Shown in pieces: positions 1 through 6,712 of a stretch of DNA of 20,792 nucleotides (position 1 is the first letter of the stretch; each line of letters starts with the position of its first letter). Position numbers and translations under genes: made by a program. Source of the stretch: Pseudomonadaceae bacterium UBA836 (GTDB taxonomy: Bacteria > Pseudomonadota > Gammaproteobacteria > Pseudomonadales > Pseudomonadaceae). The stretch is taken from contig DBHE01000158.1 of assembly GCA_002296055.1 (NCBI GenBank), positions 1 to 20,792 of the forward strand. Reading direction: 5' to 3'. Below the pieces are notes generated by a model. That model did no database searches. It saw nothing but the letters and a program-made list of their open reading frames with translations, and was not told the origin of the DNA.

Positions 1-45
1 GGGCTGGACCTGCTGACGCAGGAGGATTACCGCATTCCGGTGTAA
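1..45 (+). CDS. C-terminal end of an unidentified protein (partial)
   Basis: An open frame runs from the window edge to a TAA at 43-45 and encodes 14 residues ending in EDYRIPV. The rest of the gene lies outside the window. The tail is too short to assign a family. It stops 37 nt before the ClsB-like gene on the same strand, so the two may be cotranscribed. Confidence 0.5.
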   Translation, partial: GLDLLTQEDYRIPV

Positions 46-82
46 CGGCGGCTGCCTCTGGCTGGTGGCCTAAGGACAGATT

Positions 83-1243
83 ATGCAGGCACCGGTTTAT
101 CCTTGGCGTGAGGGCAATCGTTTCAATTTGCGCGTAGACGGGGAGTCGTTCTTCCCGCACATGCTGTCGTGCTTCGAGCAGGCGCAAGAGAGCATTGATA
201 TCGAGTTGTATCTGGTGGAGTCAGGGCGCAGCACGCGACAGTGGATCGATGCGATGCTGGCTGCTCGAGAGCGTGGTGTGCAAGTGCGCTGCCTGCTCGA
301 TGGGGTCGGCAGCGACGGCTTGCAGGCGAGCGAGCGCAAAGAGCTGGAGCAGGCCGGGGTGGTCTTGCGCTTTTACAATCCGCCCAGGCTGCTCAGTGGT
401 TCGCGCCTCTTTCACCGCGATCACCGCAAGCTGTTTGTGATTGACCGGCGCCTTGCACTGGTGGGCGGCACGGGTATCACCGACGAGTTTTGCCAGCCCG
501 ATCCGCAGACCGGCACCGCCCGTTGGCATGAGCAACTGCTGGAGATCGAAGGCCCGGTAGTCGAGGACTGGGTGACGCTGTTTGAGTACGAATGGGAGCG
601 TGTCGAGGAGCGGGCCAGGCCAGGGCTGGCCGCAGTGCGGCGCGGCCAGGTGCCGCCGCTGCCGGCGGGGCGCGATGGCCAGGGCCGGGTTGCCTATATT
701 GGCGCGCGGGAACAGAAAGAAGTGGTGGCCTCATTGCTGGCTGCGGTCAAGCGGTCGGAGCGCCGTGTCTGGCTGGCTACTCCCTATTTCCTGCCATCAC
801 GCCGTATTCGCTGGGCGCTGTCTCGCGCGGCGCGGCGGGGTGTGGATGTGCGCTTGCTGCTGTGCGGCATGACTATCGATCACCCGCCCGTGCGTTACGC
901 CGGTCAACGCTATTACACGCGTTTGCTCAAAGCTGGCGTAAAAATCTACGAATACCAGCCACGGTTTACGCACTTGAAAACCGCACTGGTGGATGACTGG
1001 GTGTCGCTGGGGTCCTGCAATTTTGACCACTGGACTCTGCACTGGAATCTGGAAGCCAATCAGCAGGCGGTGGACAGTGAGCTGGCAGCGGCGGTGGCCG
1101 AGAGCTTTGAAAATGACTTTGAGCAAAGCCACTTGTGGACGCTGGCTGAGTGGAAAGAGCTGCCCTGGTCGCACCGGTTCAAGATTCGCTTCTGGGGGCA
1201 GATCAACCGCTGGGTGATGTGGGCGTTCGGTATTCCTCGATGA
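83..1243 (+). CDS. clsB: ClsB-like cardiolipin synthase / phospholipase D family protein
   Basis: This 386-residue protein has two phospholipase D HKD motifs, H114-x-K116-x4-D121 and H297-x-K299-x4-D304, each followed by the usual Gly/Ser-Asn element (GGTGITDEF after the first, LGSCNFD after the second). Two HKD halves form one active site that transfers phosphatidyl groups. In this family the reaction is cardiolipin synthesis from phosphatidylglycerol and a second phospholipid at the inner membrane. It lacks the two N-terminal membrane helices of ClsA, and its length is close to E. coli ClsB (about 410 residues), so the ClsB/YbhO type is the best match. The ATG is preceded by AGGA at a suitable distance. 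It ends about 50 nt from the convergent crotonase gene with no clear terminator between them. The general class is certain; the exact substrate is inferred. Confidence 0.85.
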   Translation: MQAPVYPWREGNRFNLRVDGESFFPHMLSCFEQAQESIDIELYLVESGRSTRQWIDAMLAARERGVQVRCLLDGVGSDGLQASERKELEQAGVVLRFYNPPRLLSGSRLFHRDHRKLFVIDRRLALVGGTGITDEFCQPDPQTGTARWHEQLLEIEGPVVEDWVTLFEYEWERVEERARPGLAAVRRGQVPPLPAGRDGQGRVAYIGAREQKEVVASLLAAVKRSERRVWLATPYFLPSRRIRWALSRAARRGVDVRLLLCGMTIDHPPVRYAGQRYYTRLLKAGVKIYEYQPRFTHLKTALVDDWVSLGSCNFDHWTLHWNLEANQQAVDSELAAAVAESFENDFEQSHLWTLAEWKELPWSHRFKIRFWGQINRWVMWAFGIPR

Positions 1244-1294
1244 TCTGTCTCTCTGTGCTTTGGCAGGCGCAGAGCGGCAGACGTACGGCCCGGA

Positions 1295-2059
1295 TCAGTT
1301 GAACACGGGCTTGCGCTTTTCCATAAAGGCGGTCAGCGCTTCCTTGGCTTCGGCACCGCTGAGCAGGGTGGCGAAATGCTGTCCCTCGGTTTCCATCACC
1401 TCATCGGCGGTGCGACTGATGCCATTGCGAATTAGCTGCTTGGTCAGGCGTACCGAGCTGGGCGGCAGCTCGGCGATGCGCAGAGCCGCGGCGCGGGCAG
1501 CGTCCAGCACCGCCTGGCCGGCCGGCAGCGCCTGGTTGGCCAGGCCGATCTCACAGGCGCGGCTGCCATTAATCTCCTCGCCCAGCAGCAATAGTTCAGC
1601 GGCACGCGGGTGGCCCAACAGGCGCGGCAGCAGGAAGCTGGAGCCGGCCTCCGGGCACAGCCCAAGGTTGACGAAGGGCATTTTCAGGCGCGCATTTTGC
1701 GCCACATAAATCAGATCGCAATGCAGCAGCATGGTGGTGCCGATACCAACCGCGGGGCCGTTGACGGCGGCAATGATCGGGGTGCTGGCATGGCAGATGG
1801 CTTTGAGGAAGCGGTAGACCGGGCTATCGGTGCCGGAGCGCTCGTTCTTGATGAAGTCGCTCACATCATTACCGCTGGTAAAGCACTCGGTGCTGCCTTG
1901 AATGATGATCGCTCGGATGCTGTTGTCGTCCTCGGCCGCGGCGATGGCGTCGCCCATGTCGCCATACATCTCGCGGGTCAGCGCGTTCTTCTTGTCGGCG
2001 CGGTTCAGGGTCAGGGTCAGCACGCCCTGGCTACGTTCGATCAGCAGATGGTCGCTCAC
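1295..2059 (-). CDS. Enoyl-CoA hydratase/isomerase (crotonase) family protein
   Basis: This is a 254-residue crotonase-fold protein acting on acyl-CoA in the cytoplasm. The oxyanion-hole segments are FTSGNDVSDF (60-69) and GPAVGIGTT (102-110). A Glu lies in the CPEAGSS segment (E137). That is the position of the catalytic Glu in delta3,delta2-enoyl-CoA isomerases of the ECI2 type, and the first of the two hydratase glutamates is not evident. An isomerase is therefore at least as likely as a hydratase. I chose the GTG at 2057-2059: it begins at the normal family N-terminus (VSDHLLIERS), with GGA about 8 nt upstream. The open frame continues to 2434, but that extension looks non-coding. It is the last gene of the operon that starts with the diguanylate cyclase, 113 nt after the ferredoxin reductase. 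From memory, P. aeruginosa PA4330 occupies the same position. Confidence 0.85.
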   Translation of the reverse strand: MSDHLLIERSQGVLTLTLNRADKKNALTREMYGDMGDAIAAAEDDNSIRAIIIQGSTECFTSGNDVSDFIKNERSGTDSPVYRFLKAICHASTPIIAAVNGPAVGIGTTMLLHCDLIYVAQNARLKMPFVNLGLCPEAGSSFLLPRLLGHPRAAELLLLGEEINGSRACEIGLANQALPAGQAVLDAARAAALRIAELPPSSVRLTKQLIRNGISRTADEVMETEGQHFATLLSGAEAKEALTAFMEKRKPVFN

Positions 2060-2172
2060 GGTTATTCCAGCCTGTAGTTGTCGTTTAGGGATGCGCTGGC
2101 ATGCTCGCACGTCTGGCGGGGCGTCGCAGCAAAGCATGGCCTGTTGAATAGCTGAGCATAACAGGGCCGCAT

Positions 2173-3102
2173 TCAGCGCTGGGTAAACACCTCGTGCAGC
2201 ACTTGAGCTCGGCCTAGCCCTGCCATAAACAAGGGGCGGCCGAGTTGTTCCACGAAGGCTTGGGAGCCGCAGGCTAACGCCAGTGTGCGGCGCGAGGGCA
2301 CGCGCAGGCGCCGCAAATCTGTTTCCAGGTGGTCCTGTTGGCGTAGCTCTAGCTGCAGGTTGGGGTGAGCCTTGGCCAGTTGGTCTAGCTCCTCCTGCAG
2401 GTAACAGGGTTGCTCGCCCCGTTGCCAGTGCCACAGGGTGATGCCCGCTGTGTGACCCTGCTGAAGCGCGTCTAGGGCAATGGCCTGGAGCGGGGCCAGG
2501 CCGGTGCCGCGCGCTAACAGCAGTAGTGGACGGTCCTGCCAGTCAGGTTGGTAGTGCAGATGCCCGCTGGGGCTTCCCAAGTAACATTGGGCACCAACAC
2601 TCAGTTGTAGCAAGCGCTCACCGAATTGGCCGCCCGGGCGTTGCTGCAGGTGAAACTCAAGTATCGGGCGGTCGGTTTGGCTGGCAATGGAAAAGGTTCT
2701 TGCTGTGCCGCAGGGTAGCCAGATAACCAAGTGCTGACCGGGATGAAAACGCAGCGCTCTGGCCGGGCGCACCCGCAGACGGAGCACGCCGGCTGTTAGC
2801 GGGGTCAGCTCCTCGATCTGCGCAGGTAGCCCATCGCTGGCCGGGTCGTACAGGCTCAGGCGCAAATCCTGCTGGACGGCGCACTGGCAGGCCAGCAACC
2901 ACCCCTCGGCCTGCATGGCGGGCGACAAAGACGCTTGGGCTGCCGCTGGCGCCAGGCCTGGTTCGGCACGGATCAGGCAACTTTGGCAGTGCCCGCTGCG
3001 GCAGGAATAGTTGATGGGCAAGCCGGCGGCCAATAGCTGGTCCAGCAGGTTGCTGCCGGCCGGTACGCGCAGGCGGCGGTCGGCAATCTGGATATCAGGC
3101 AT
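2173..3102 (-). CDS. [2Fe-2S] ferredoxin / FAD / NAD(P)H oxidoreductase
   Basis: This 309-residue electron-transfer flavoprotein has three modules. An N-terminal plant-type ferredoxin domain carries cluster ligands C34-x4-C39-x2-C42 and C72. An FAD-binding barrel contains RTFS at 135-138, the R-x-Y/F-S flavin motif. A C-terminal nucleotide domain has GTGLAP at 199-204 and CGS at 278-280. This is the layout of CDP-6-deoxy-3,4-glucoseen reductase and of phenol or toluene oxygenase reductases, which pass electrons from NAD(P)H through FAD and the iron-sulfur cluster to a partner. No oxygenase or sugar-deoxygenation gene is nearby, so the partner is unknown. The ATG lies inside the end of the diguanylate cyclase gene (8-nt overlap) with no strong ribosome binding site, which suggests translational coupling. 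From memory, PA4331 is the positional equivalent. Confidence 0.85.
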   Translation of the reverse strand: MPDIQIADRRLRVPAGSNLLDQLLAAGLPINYSCRSGHCQSCLIRAEPGLAPAAAQASLSPAMQAEGWLLACQCAVQQDLRLSLYDPASDGLPAQIEELTPLTAGVLRLRVRPARALRFHPGQHLVIWLPCGTARTFSIASQTDRPILEFHLQQRPGGQFGERLLQLSVGAQCYLGSPSGHLHYQPDWQDRPLLLLARGTGLAPLQAIALDALQQGHTAGITLWHWQRGEQPCYLQEELDQLAKAHPNLQLELRQQDHLETDLRRLRVPSRRTLALACGSQAFVEQLGRPLFMAGLGRAQVLHEVFTQR

Positions 3103-4222
3103 AACTGGGTTGATGTAACTCGCAGCGGTTACGGCCGCTATTTTTGGCCAGATACAGAGCCTGGTCTGCGTCGTTCAGACAGACTTCCAGGTCATCCTCC
3201 GGGCAGATCACGCAAAGACCCGCCGAGAGACTACAGTGCACGCCCGTCGGCAGCGCGTCAAAGTTGAGTACGGCAAAGGCCGTACGCAAACGCTCCATGC
3301 ACTGCAGCAGGGCTTCGGGGCTACTGTCGCCGAGCAAAATGACAAACTCCTCGCCGCCAAAGCGGGCGACCAGATCGCCGTCGCGCAGGCTGTTGCGAGC
3401 CAGTTCGGCAAAGCCCTGCAACACCTCGTCACCGGCAGCGTGGCCATACAGGTCGTTGATACGCTTGAAGTGATCCAGGTCGATCAGCGCAAGGCCCAGT
3501 TGCTGGCTGGGCCGCATGAGGGTCATGCGGCGTTGCGCTTCGGTGAGAAAGTGACGCCGATTGGCCAGCCCGGTCAAGGCATCGGTGGTCGCCAGGTTTT
3601 GCAACTGCCCCATCATGCCGCGCAGGGTTTCCTGATGGGCCTGCAGGGTGTTGTGGCGCTGCTGCAGGCGCTCGCGCAGCTCACGTATATAGCTGCCGGT
3701 CAGGCTCAAGCAGAACAGGAAACAGGCCAGTACAAACCACTCCACCAGGCTCAGGGTGAAACTGCGAGCACCGGGTTTGAAATAGTGCTCCAGGGTGATC
3801 AGCAGTCCAAAGCACACCAGTGCCAGGCCCGAGTGAATATGAAAGTCCCGCCGTGACAGCTGAAAAATGCCAAAGACCAGAATGTTGGCGTAGATCATGA
3901 TGAGGGTGCCGCGCAGCGGGCCGGCAAAGGCCTGCAGGTAGGTGATCAGCAAGATCGCCACAACAATTTGCGCGTTGGTCATGCTGGGGTCTTTCAGGCG
4001 CAGGTTCCAGTTGCTGCGAATCAGCAGCAGGAACACCAGTTGGGTGCCCAGGCCCAGCAGGATATGGCTGAACACAAGCCAGGCCGAGCCTTGGTAATGC
4101 CCGACCGCCCAGGCAACGCCTATCACCAGATAGGTAATCAGGTAGTTGATCTGGGCGAGGTAAAAACGCTGCAGCCTTAGTGCCTGAAACTTGGCTGTGT
4201 TGGAATCTGGTGCCTCACTCAC
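3095..4222 (-). CDS. Membrane-bound diguanylate cyclase (SadC-position GGDEF protein)
   Basis: This 375-residue protein makes cyclic di-GMP from two GTP. About six hydrophobic segments fill the N-terminal half (roughly 24-41, 48-68, 85-100, 105-122, 131-146 and 158-176). A basic, possibly coiled-coil linker (178-208) follows, then a GGDEF domain from about 212. The signature is GGEEF at 289-293, with the metal-binding segment LIDLDHFKRIND upstream. RDGD at 280-283 lies exactly five residues before GGEEF, which is the product-inhibition I-site (RxxD). The enzyme should therefore be active and feedback-inhibited. Its position next to fumarase and the ferredoxin reductase matches P. aeruginosa sadC (PA4332), from memory. 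That protein is longer (just under 500 residues as I recall), so I leave the symbol blank. It is the first gene of a three-gene operon and divergent from fumarase. Confidence 0.9.
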   Translation of the reverse strand: MSEAPDSNTAKFQALRLQRFYLAQINYLITYLVIGVAWAVGHYQGSAWLVFSHILLGLGTQLVFLLLIRSNWNLRLKDPSMTNAQIVVAILLITYLQAFAGPLRGTLIMIYANILVFGIFQLSRRDFHIHSGLALVCFGLLITLEHYFKPGARSFTLSLVEWFVLACFLFCLSLTGSYIRELRERLQQRHNTLQAHQETLRGMMGQLQNLATTDALTGLANRRHFLTEAQRRMTLMRPSQQLGLALIDLDHFKRINDLYGHAAGDEVLQGFAELARNSLRDGDLVARFGGEEFVILLGDSSPEALLQCMERLRTAFAVLNFDALPTGVHCSLSAGLCVICPEDDLEVCLNDADQALYLAKNSGRNRCELHQPSYA

Positions 4223-4491
4223 TCTGTTTTTCTCCGAATGATGGCATTATGACGTCAATTTATCGGGTATCTGTCGTTTTGCAAACGCTTTTCTAGCGGC
4301 ATGCACCAAATGTGATCAATGTCCGGTGCTGGACTTCTGTCAGATGGCGCTGTCCTGCCGGTGCGGCTCGGGTATACTTGTGCGCGCTTTTTCAGGGCCA
4401 GTTGACCCGCAGAGTCGGCGGCCCCATCCCGTGAGTCTGGTTTGGCGCTCTTGGCGTCACCAGCAGCCACAATGCAGAGGAGCTGTCCGAG
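4223..4491. promoter_or_regulatory. Divergent control region between the diguanylate cyclase gene and fumarase
   Basis: This 269-nt stretch holds no gene that I can support. A good -10 hexamer for fumarase, TATACT, lies at 4373-4378, but the best -35 at 17 nt spacing is only CTGTCC (4350-4355). AAATGTGATC at 4308-4317 matches half of a CRP/Vfr operator, but the second half (TCCGG instead of TCACA) is poor. The fumarase ribosome binding site AGGAG lies about 9 nt before its ATG. Confidence 0.35.
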
Positions 4492-6018
4492 ATGGCCGTT
4501 ATCAAGCAAGACGATCTGATTCAGAGCGTCGCCGACGCGTTGCAGTACATTTCCTACTACCACCCGGTAGATTTCATTCAGGCCGTACACGAGGCCTATC
4601 AGCGCGAAGAGTCGCAGGCTGCCCGTGATGCTATGGCGCAGATTCTGATCAACTCGCGCATGTGCGCTACCGGACATCGTCCTATCTGTCAGGACACCGG
4701 CATTGTCACTGTGTTCGCCCGCGTGGGTATGGATGTGCGCTGGGATGGCGCCACCATGAGCCTGGACGACATGATCAACGAAGGCGTTCGCCGCGCCTAC
4801 AACCTGCCGGAGAACGTGCTGCGCGCCTCCATTCTGGCCGATCCGGCCGGCAAGCGCGCCAACACCAAGGACAACACCCCGGCTGTGATCCACTACCAGA
4901 TCGTCCCGGGCGACAAGGTCGAGATCGACGTTGCGGCCAAGGGCGGTGGATCCGAGAACAAATCCAAGATGGTCATGCTCAACCCGTCTGACTCCATCGT
5001 CGACTGGGTGCTCAAGACCGTGCCGACCATGGGCGCTGGCTGGTGCCCGCCGGGCATGCTCGGTATCGGCATCGGTGGCACCGCCGAGAAGGCTGCAGTG
5101 CTGGCCAAAGAATCGCTGATGGACTCCATCGATATCCATGAGCTGCGTGCCCGTGGCCCGCAGAACCGGGTTGAAGAACTGCGCCTGGAGATCATGGACA
5201 AGGTCAACGCGCTGGGCATTGGCGCTCAGGGCCTGGGTGGTTTGACCACGGTGCTGGACGTCAAGATCAAGGATTACCCGACCCACGCGGCCAGCCTGCC
5301 GGTGTGCATGATCCCGAACTGCGCTGCAACCCGTCACGCGCACTTTGTTCTCGATGGCAGCGGCCCGGCCCAGCTGGAAGCGCCGCCGATGGACGCCTAC
5401 CCAGAAATCACCTGGGAAGTGGGCTCCAGCGTGCGCCGCGTCAACCTGGATACCGTCACCCCGGAAGAGGTGCTGAGCTGGAAGAGCGGTGAAACCGTAT
5501 TGCTGTCTGGCAAGATGCTGACCGGCCGCGACGCTGCGCACAAGCGCATGGTCGACATGCTCAACAAGGGCGAGCAACTGCCGGTGGACCTGAAAGGTCG
5601 CTTTATCTACTACGTGGGCCCGGTTGATCCGGTCCGTGACGAGGTCGTTGGACCGGCTGGCCCGACCACGGCAACCCGTATGGACAAGTTCACCCGTCAG
5701 ATCCTCGACCAGACCGGTCTGCTGGGCATGATCGGCAAGTCCGAGCGTGGCCCGATCGCCATCGAAGCGATCAAGGATCACAAGGCGGTGTATCTGATGG
5801 CAGTCGGTGGTGCGGCGTACCTGGTTGCTCAGGCAATCAAGAAAGCCGACGTACTGGCCTTCCCGGAACTGGGCATGGAAGCGATCTACGAGTTCGAGGT
5901 CAAAGACATGCCGGTCACCGTGGCGGTGGACACCACCGGTGAGTCTGCGCACATTACTGGGCCGCAGATCTGGCAGAAGAAGATTGCCGATAAGAGCCTG
6001 GCGGTTGAAGTGGAGTAA
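4492..6018 (+). CDS. fumA: Class I fumarate hydratase (iron-sulfur fumarase)
   Basis: This 508-residue single-chain enzyme converts fumarate to malate in the TCA cycle. It carries a [4Fe-4S] cluster on three cysteines: C66 (PICQDTG), C185 (GWCPPGMLGIGIGG) and C277 (IPNCAATRH). Their spacing (119 and 92) is nearly that of E. coli FumA (C105, C224, C318). The TKDNTPA segment at 125-131 is also typical. The N-terminal alpha-like and C-terminal beta-like halves are fused, as in FumA/FumB. The cluster makes the enzyme sensitive to oxidants. It stands alone on its strand, divergent from the diguanylate cyclase operon, and ends at a strong terminator. From memory the P. aeruginosa equivalent is PA4333, of nearly the same length. 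Confidence 0.95.
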   Translation: MAVIKQDDLIQSVADALQYISYYHPVDFIQAVHEAYQREESQAARDAMAQILINSRMCATGHRPICQDTGIVTVFARVGMDVRWDGATMSLDDMINEGVRRAYNLPENVLRASILADPAGKRANTKDNTPAVIHYQIVPGDKVEIDVAAKGGGSENKSKMVMLNPSDSIVDWVLKTVPTMGAGWCPPGMLGIGIGGTAEKAAVLAKESLMDSIDIHELRARGPQNRVEELRLEIMDKVNALGIGAQGLGGLTTVLDVKIKDYPTHAASLPVCMIPNCAATRHAHFVLDGSGPAQLEAPPMDAYPEITWEVGSSVRRVNLDTVTPEEVLSWKSGETVLLSGKMLTGRDAAHKRMVDMLNKGEQLPVDLKGRFIYYVGPVDPVRDEVVGPAGPTTATRMDKFTRQILDQTGLLGMIGKSERGPIAIEAIKDHKAVYLMAVGGAAYLVAQAIKKADVLAFPELGMEAIYEFEVKDMPVTVAVDTTGESAHITGPQIWQKKIADKSLAVEVE

Positions 6019-6035
6019 GCGCTTCGCCGTATAAG

Positions 6036-6063
6036 AAAAAGCCCCGCTGAGCGGGGCTTTTTT
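6036..6063. terminator. Bidirectional intrinsic terminator after fumarase and doxX
   Basis: A perfect stem AAAAAGCCCCGC / GCGGGGCTTTTT encloses a TGA loop. There is a T-run on each strand, so it can end fumarase transcription on the plus strand and the pyk-doxX transcript on the minus strand. It starts 17 nt after the fumarase stop and ends 9 nt before the doxX stop. Confidence 0.9.
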
Positions 6064-6072
6064 GTGGGTGTT

Positions 6073-6660
6073 TCACACCCCTTGCAGGCGGCGCTTGAAC
6101 CAGTAATCAACACTCACCCAACGCCCGCCGCCAGTGAAGAACAGGCTCAGCAGCAGAATGAAGTAGGTGGCGGCGAACTCGATGCCATTGTTGAGGATAA
6201 CCAGGCGGCCGCTGCTGGTCAGCCAGTCGTAGTTGCCGTGCTCCTGCAACAGGGCCTTGGCGCGTGCCAGCTTCTCGGCGGAGGCGGCTACGCGGTCATT
6301 GGCGAAAAGCGAGCTGGGATCCGCGATGGCTGACCAGCCGTACGGCCAATGTACGGCAAAGGCGGCTACCAGCATGGTGATCATCAGCGGGATGCTGATC
6401 CAGCGAGTCGCAAAGCCGATCAGCAGCAGTATTGCGCCTACGACTTCGGTGAGGGTCGCCAGCCAGGCCAGCAACTCGGGGAAGGGCAGGCCGAGGCCGT
6501 GCTCAAACCAGCTGATGGTCGACTCGATATGGGCGAGTTTGCGGGTGCCGGCCATCCACATGATCGGTGCCAGATACAGGCGGATCAGCAGTGGGGCGAG
6601 AAAGTCGAGGGTTTGGGTGCGGTCCAGCAGGCGCTGGGCCGGCAGCAGGGTAGAAAGCAT
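6073..6660 (-). CDS. DoxX family inner membrane protein
   Basis: This 195-residue protein has about four hydrophobic segments (roughly 20-40, 63-83, 87-105 and 155-175). It carries family features: RLYLAPIMWMAGTRKL in helix 1 and WLATLTEVVGAILLLIGFATRW spanning 66-87. The soluble insert at about 106-150 makes it longer than a minimal DoxX domain. DoxX proteins are poorly characterised; roles in redox reactions of quinones or sulfur compounds have been proposed. The helix-1 and helix-2 motifs resemble the DoxX protein of Hvf/bufferin-type operons as I recall them, but no DUF692 or bufferin precursor gene is nearby. The gene follows pyruvate kinase on the same strand after 52 nt and has its own AAGGA site. 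It is probably cotranscribed with pyk, and nothing in the sequence explains the link. Confidence 0.8.
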   Translation of the reverse strand: MLSTLLPAQRLLDRTQTLDFLAPLLIRLYLAPIMWMAGTRKLAHIESTISWFEHGLGLPFPELLAWLATLTEVVGAILLLIGFATRWISIPLMITMLVAAFAVHWPYGWSAIADPSSLFANDRVAASAEKLARAKALLQEHGNYDWLTSSGRLVILNNGIEFAATYFILLLSLFFTGGGRWVSVDYWFKRRLQGV

Positions 6661-6712
6661 GGCATCGGGTCCTTGGTGGTGTCCACCAGAGGACGCCGAT
6701 GCCAGCCGGTTG

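Noticed and set aside
1244..1294. Terminator between clsB and the crotonase gene
   Set aside because: CTCTG and CAGAG can pair, but the stem is imperfect and no T-run follows on either strand.
2060..2434. N-terminal extension of the crotonase up to 2434
   Set aside because: The extension is Arg/Ala/Pro-rich and overlaps the end of the ferredoxin reductase gene. The crotonase fold begins at the GTG at 2059.
4308..4329. CRP/Vfr operator upstream of fumarase
   Set aside because: Only the left half (AAATGTGATC) matches. The right half has TCCGG where TCACA is expected.
4255..5952. 565-residue open frame antisense to fumarase
   Set aside because: It mirrors the fumarase gene, whose family motifs are complete, and its composition (many His, Gln, Val, Asp) is typical of antisense frames in GC-rich genes.
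6674..6688. TGGTGG-TGT-CCACCA inverted repeat between pykA and doxX
   Set aside because: It has no T-tract, so it is not a terminator, and is too short to argue for another role.
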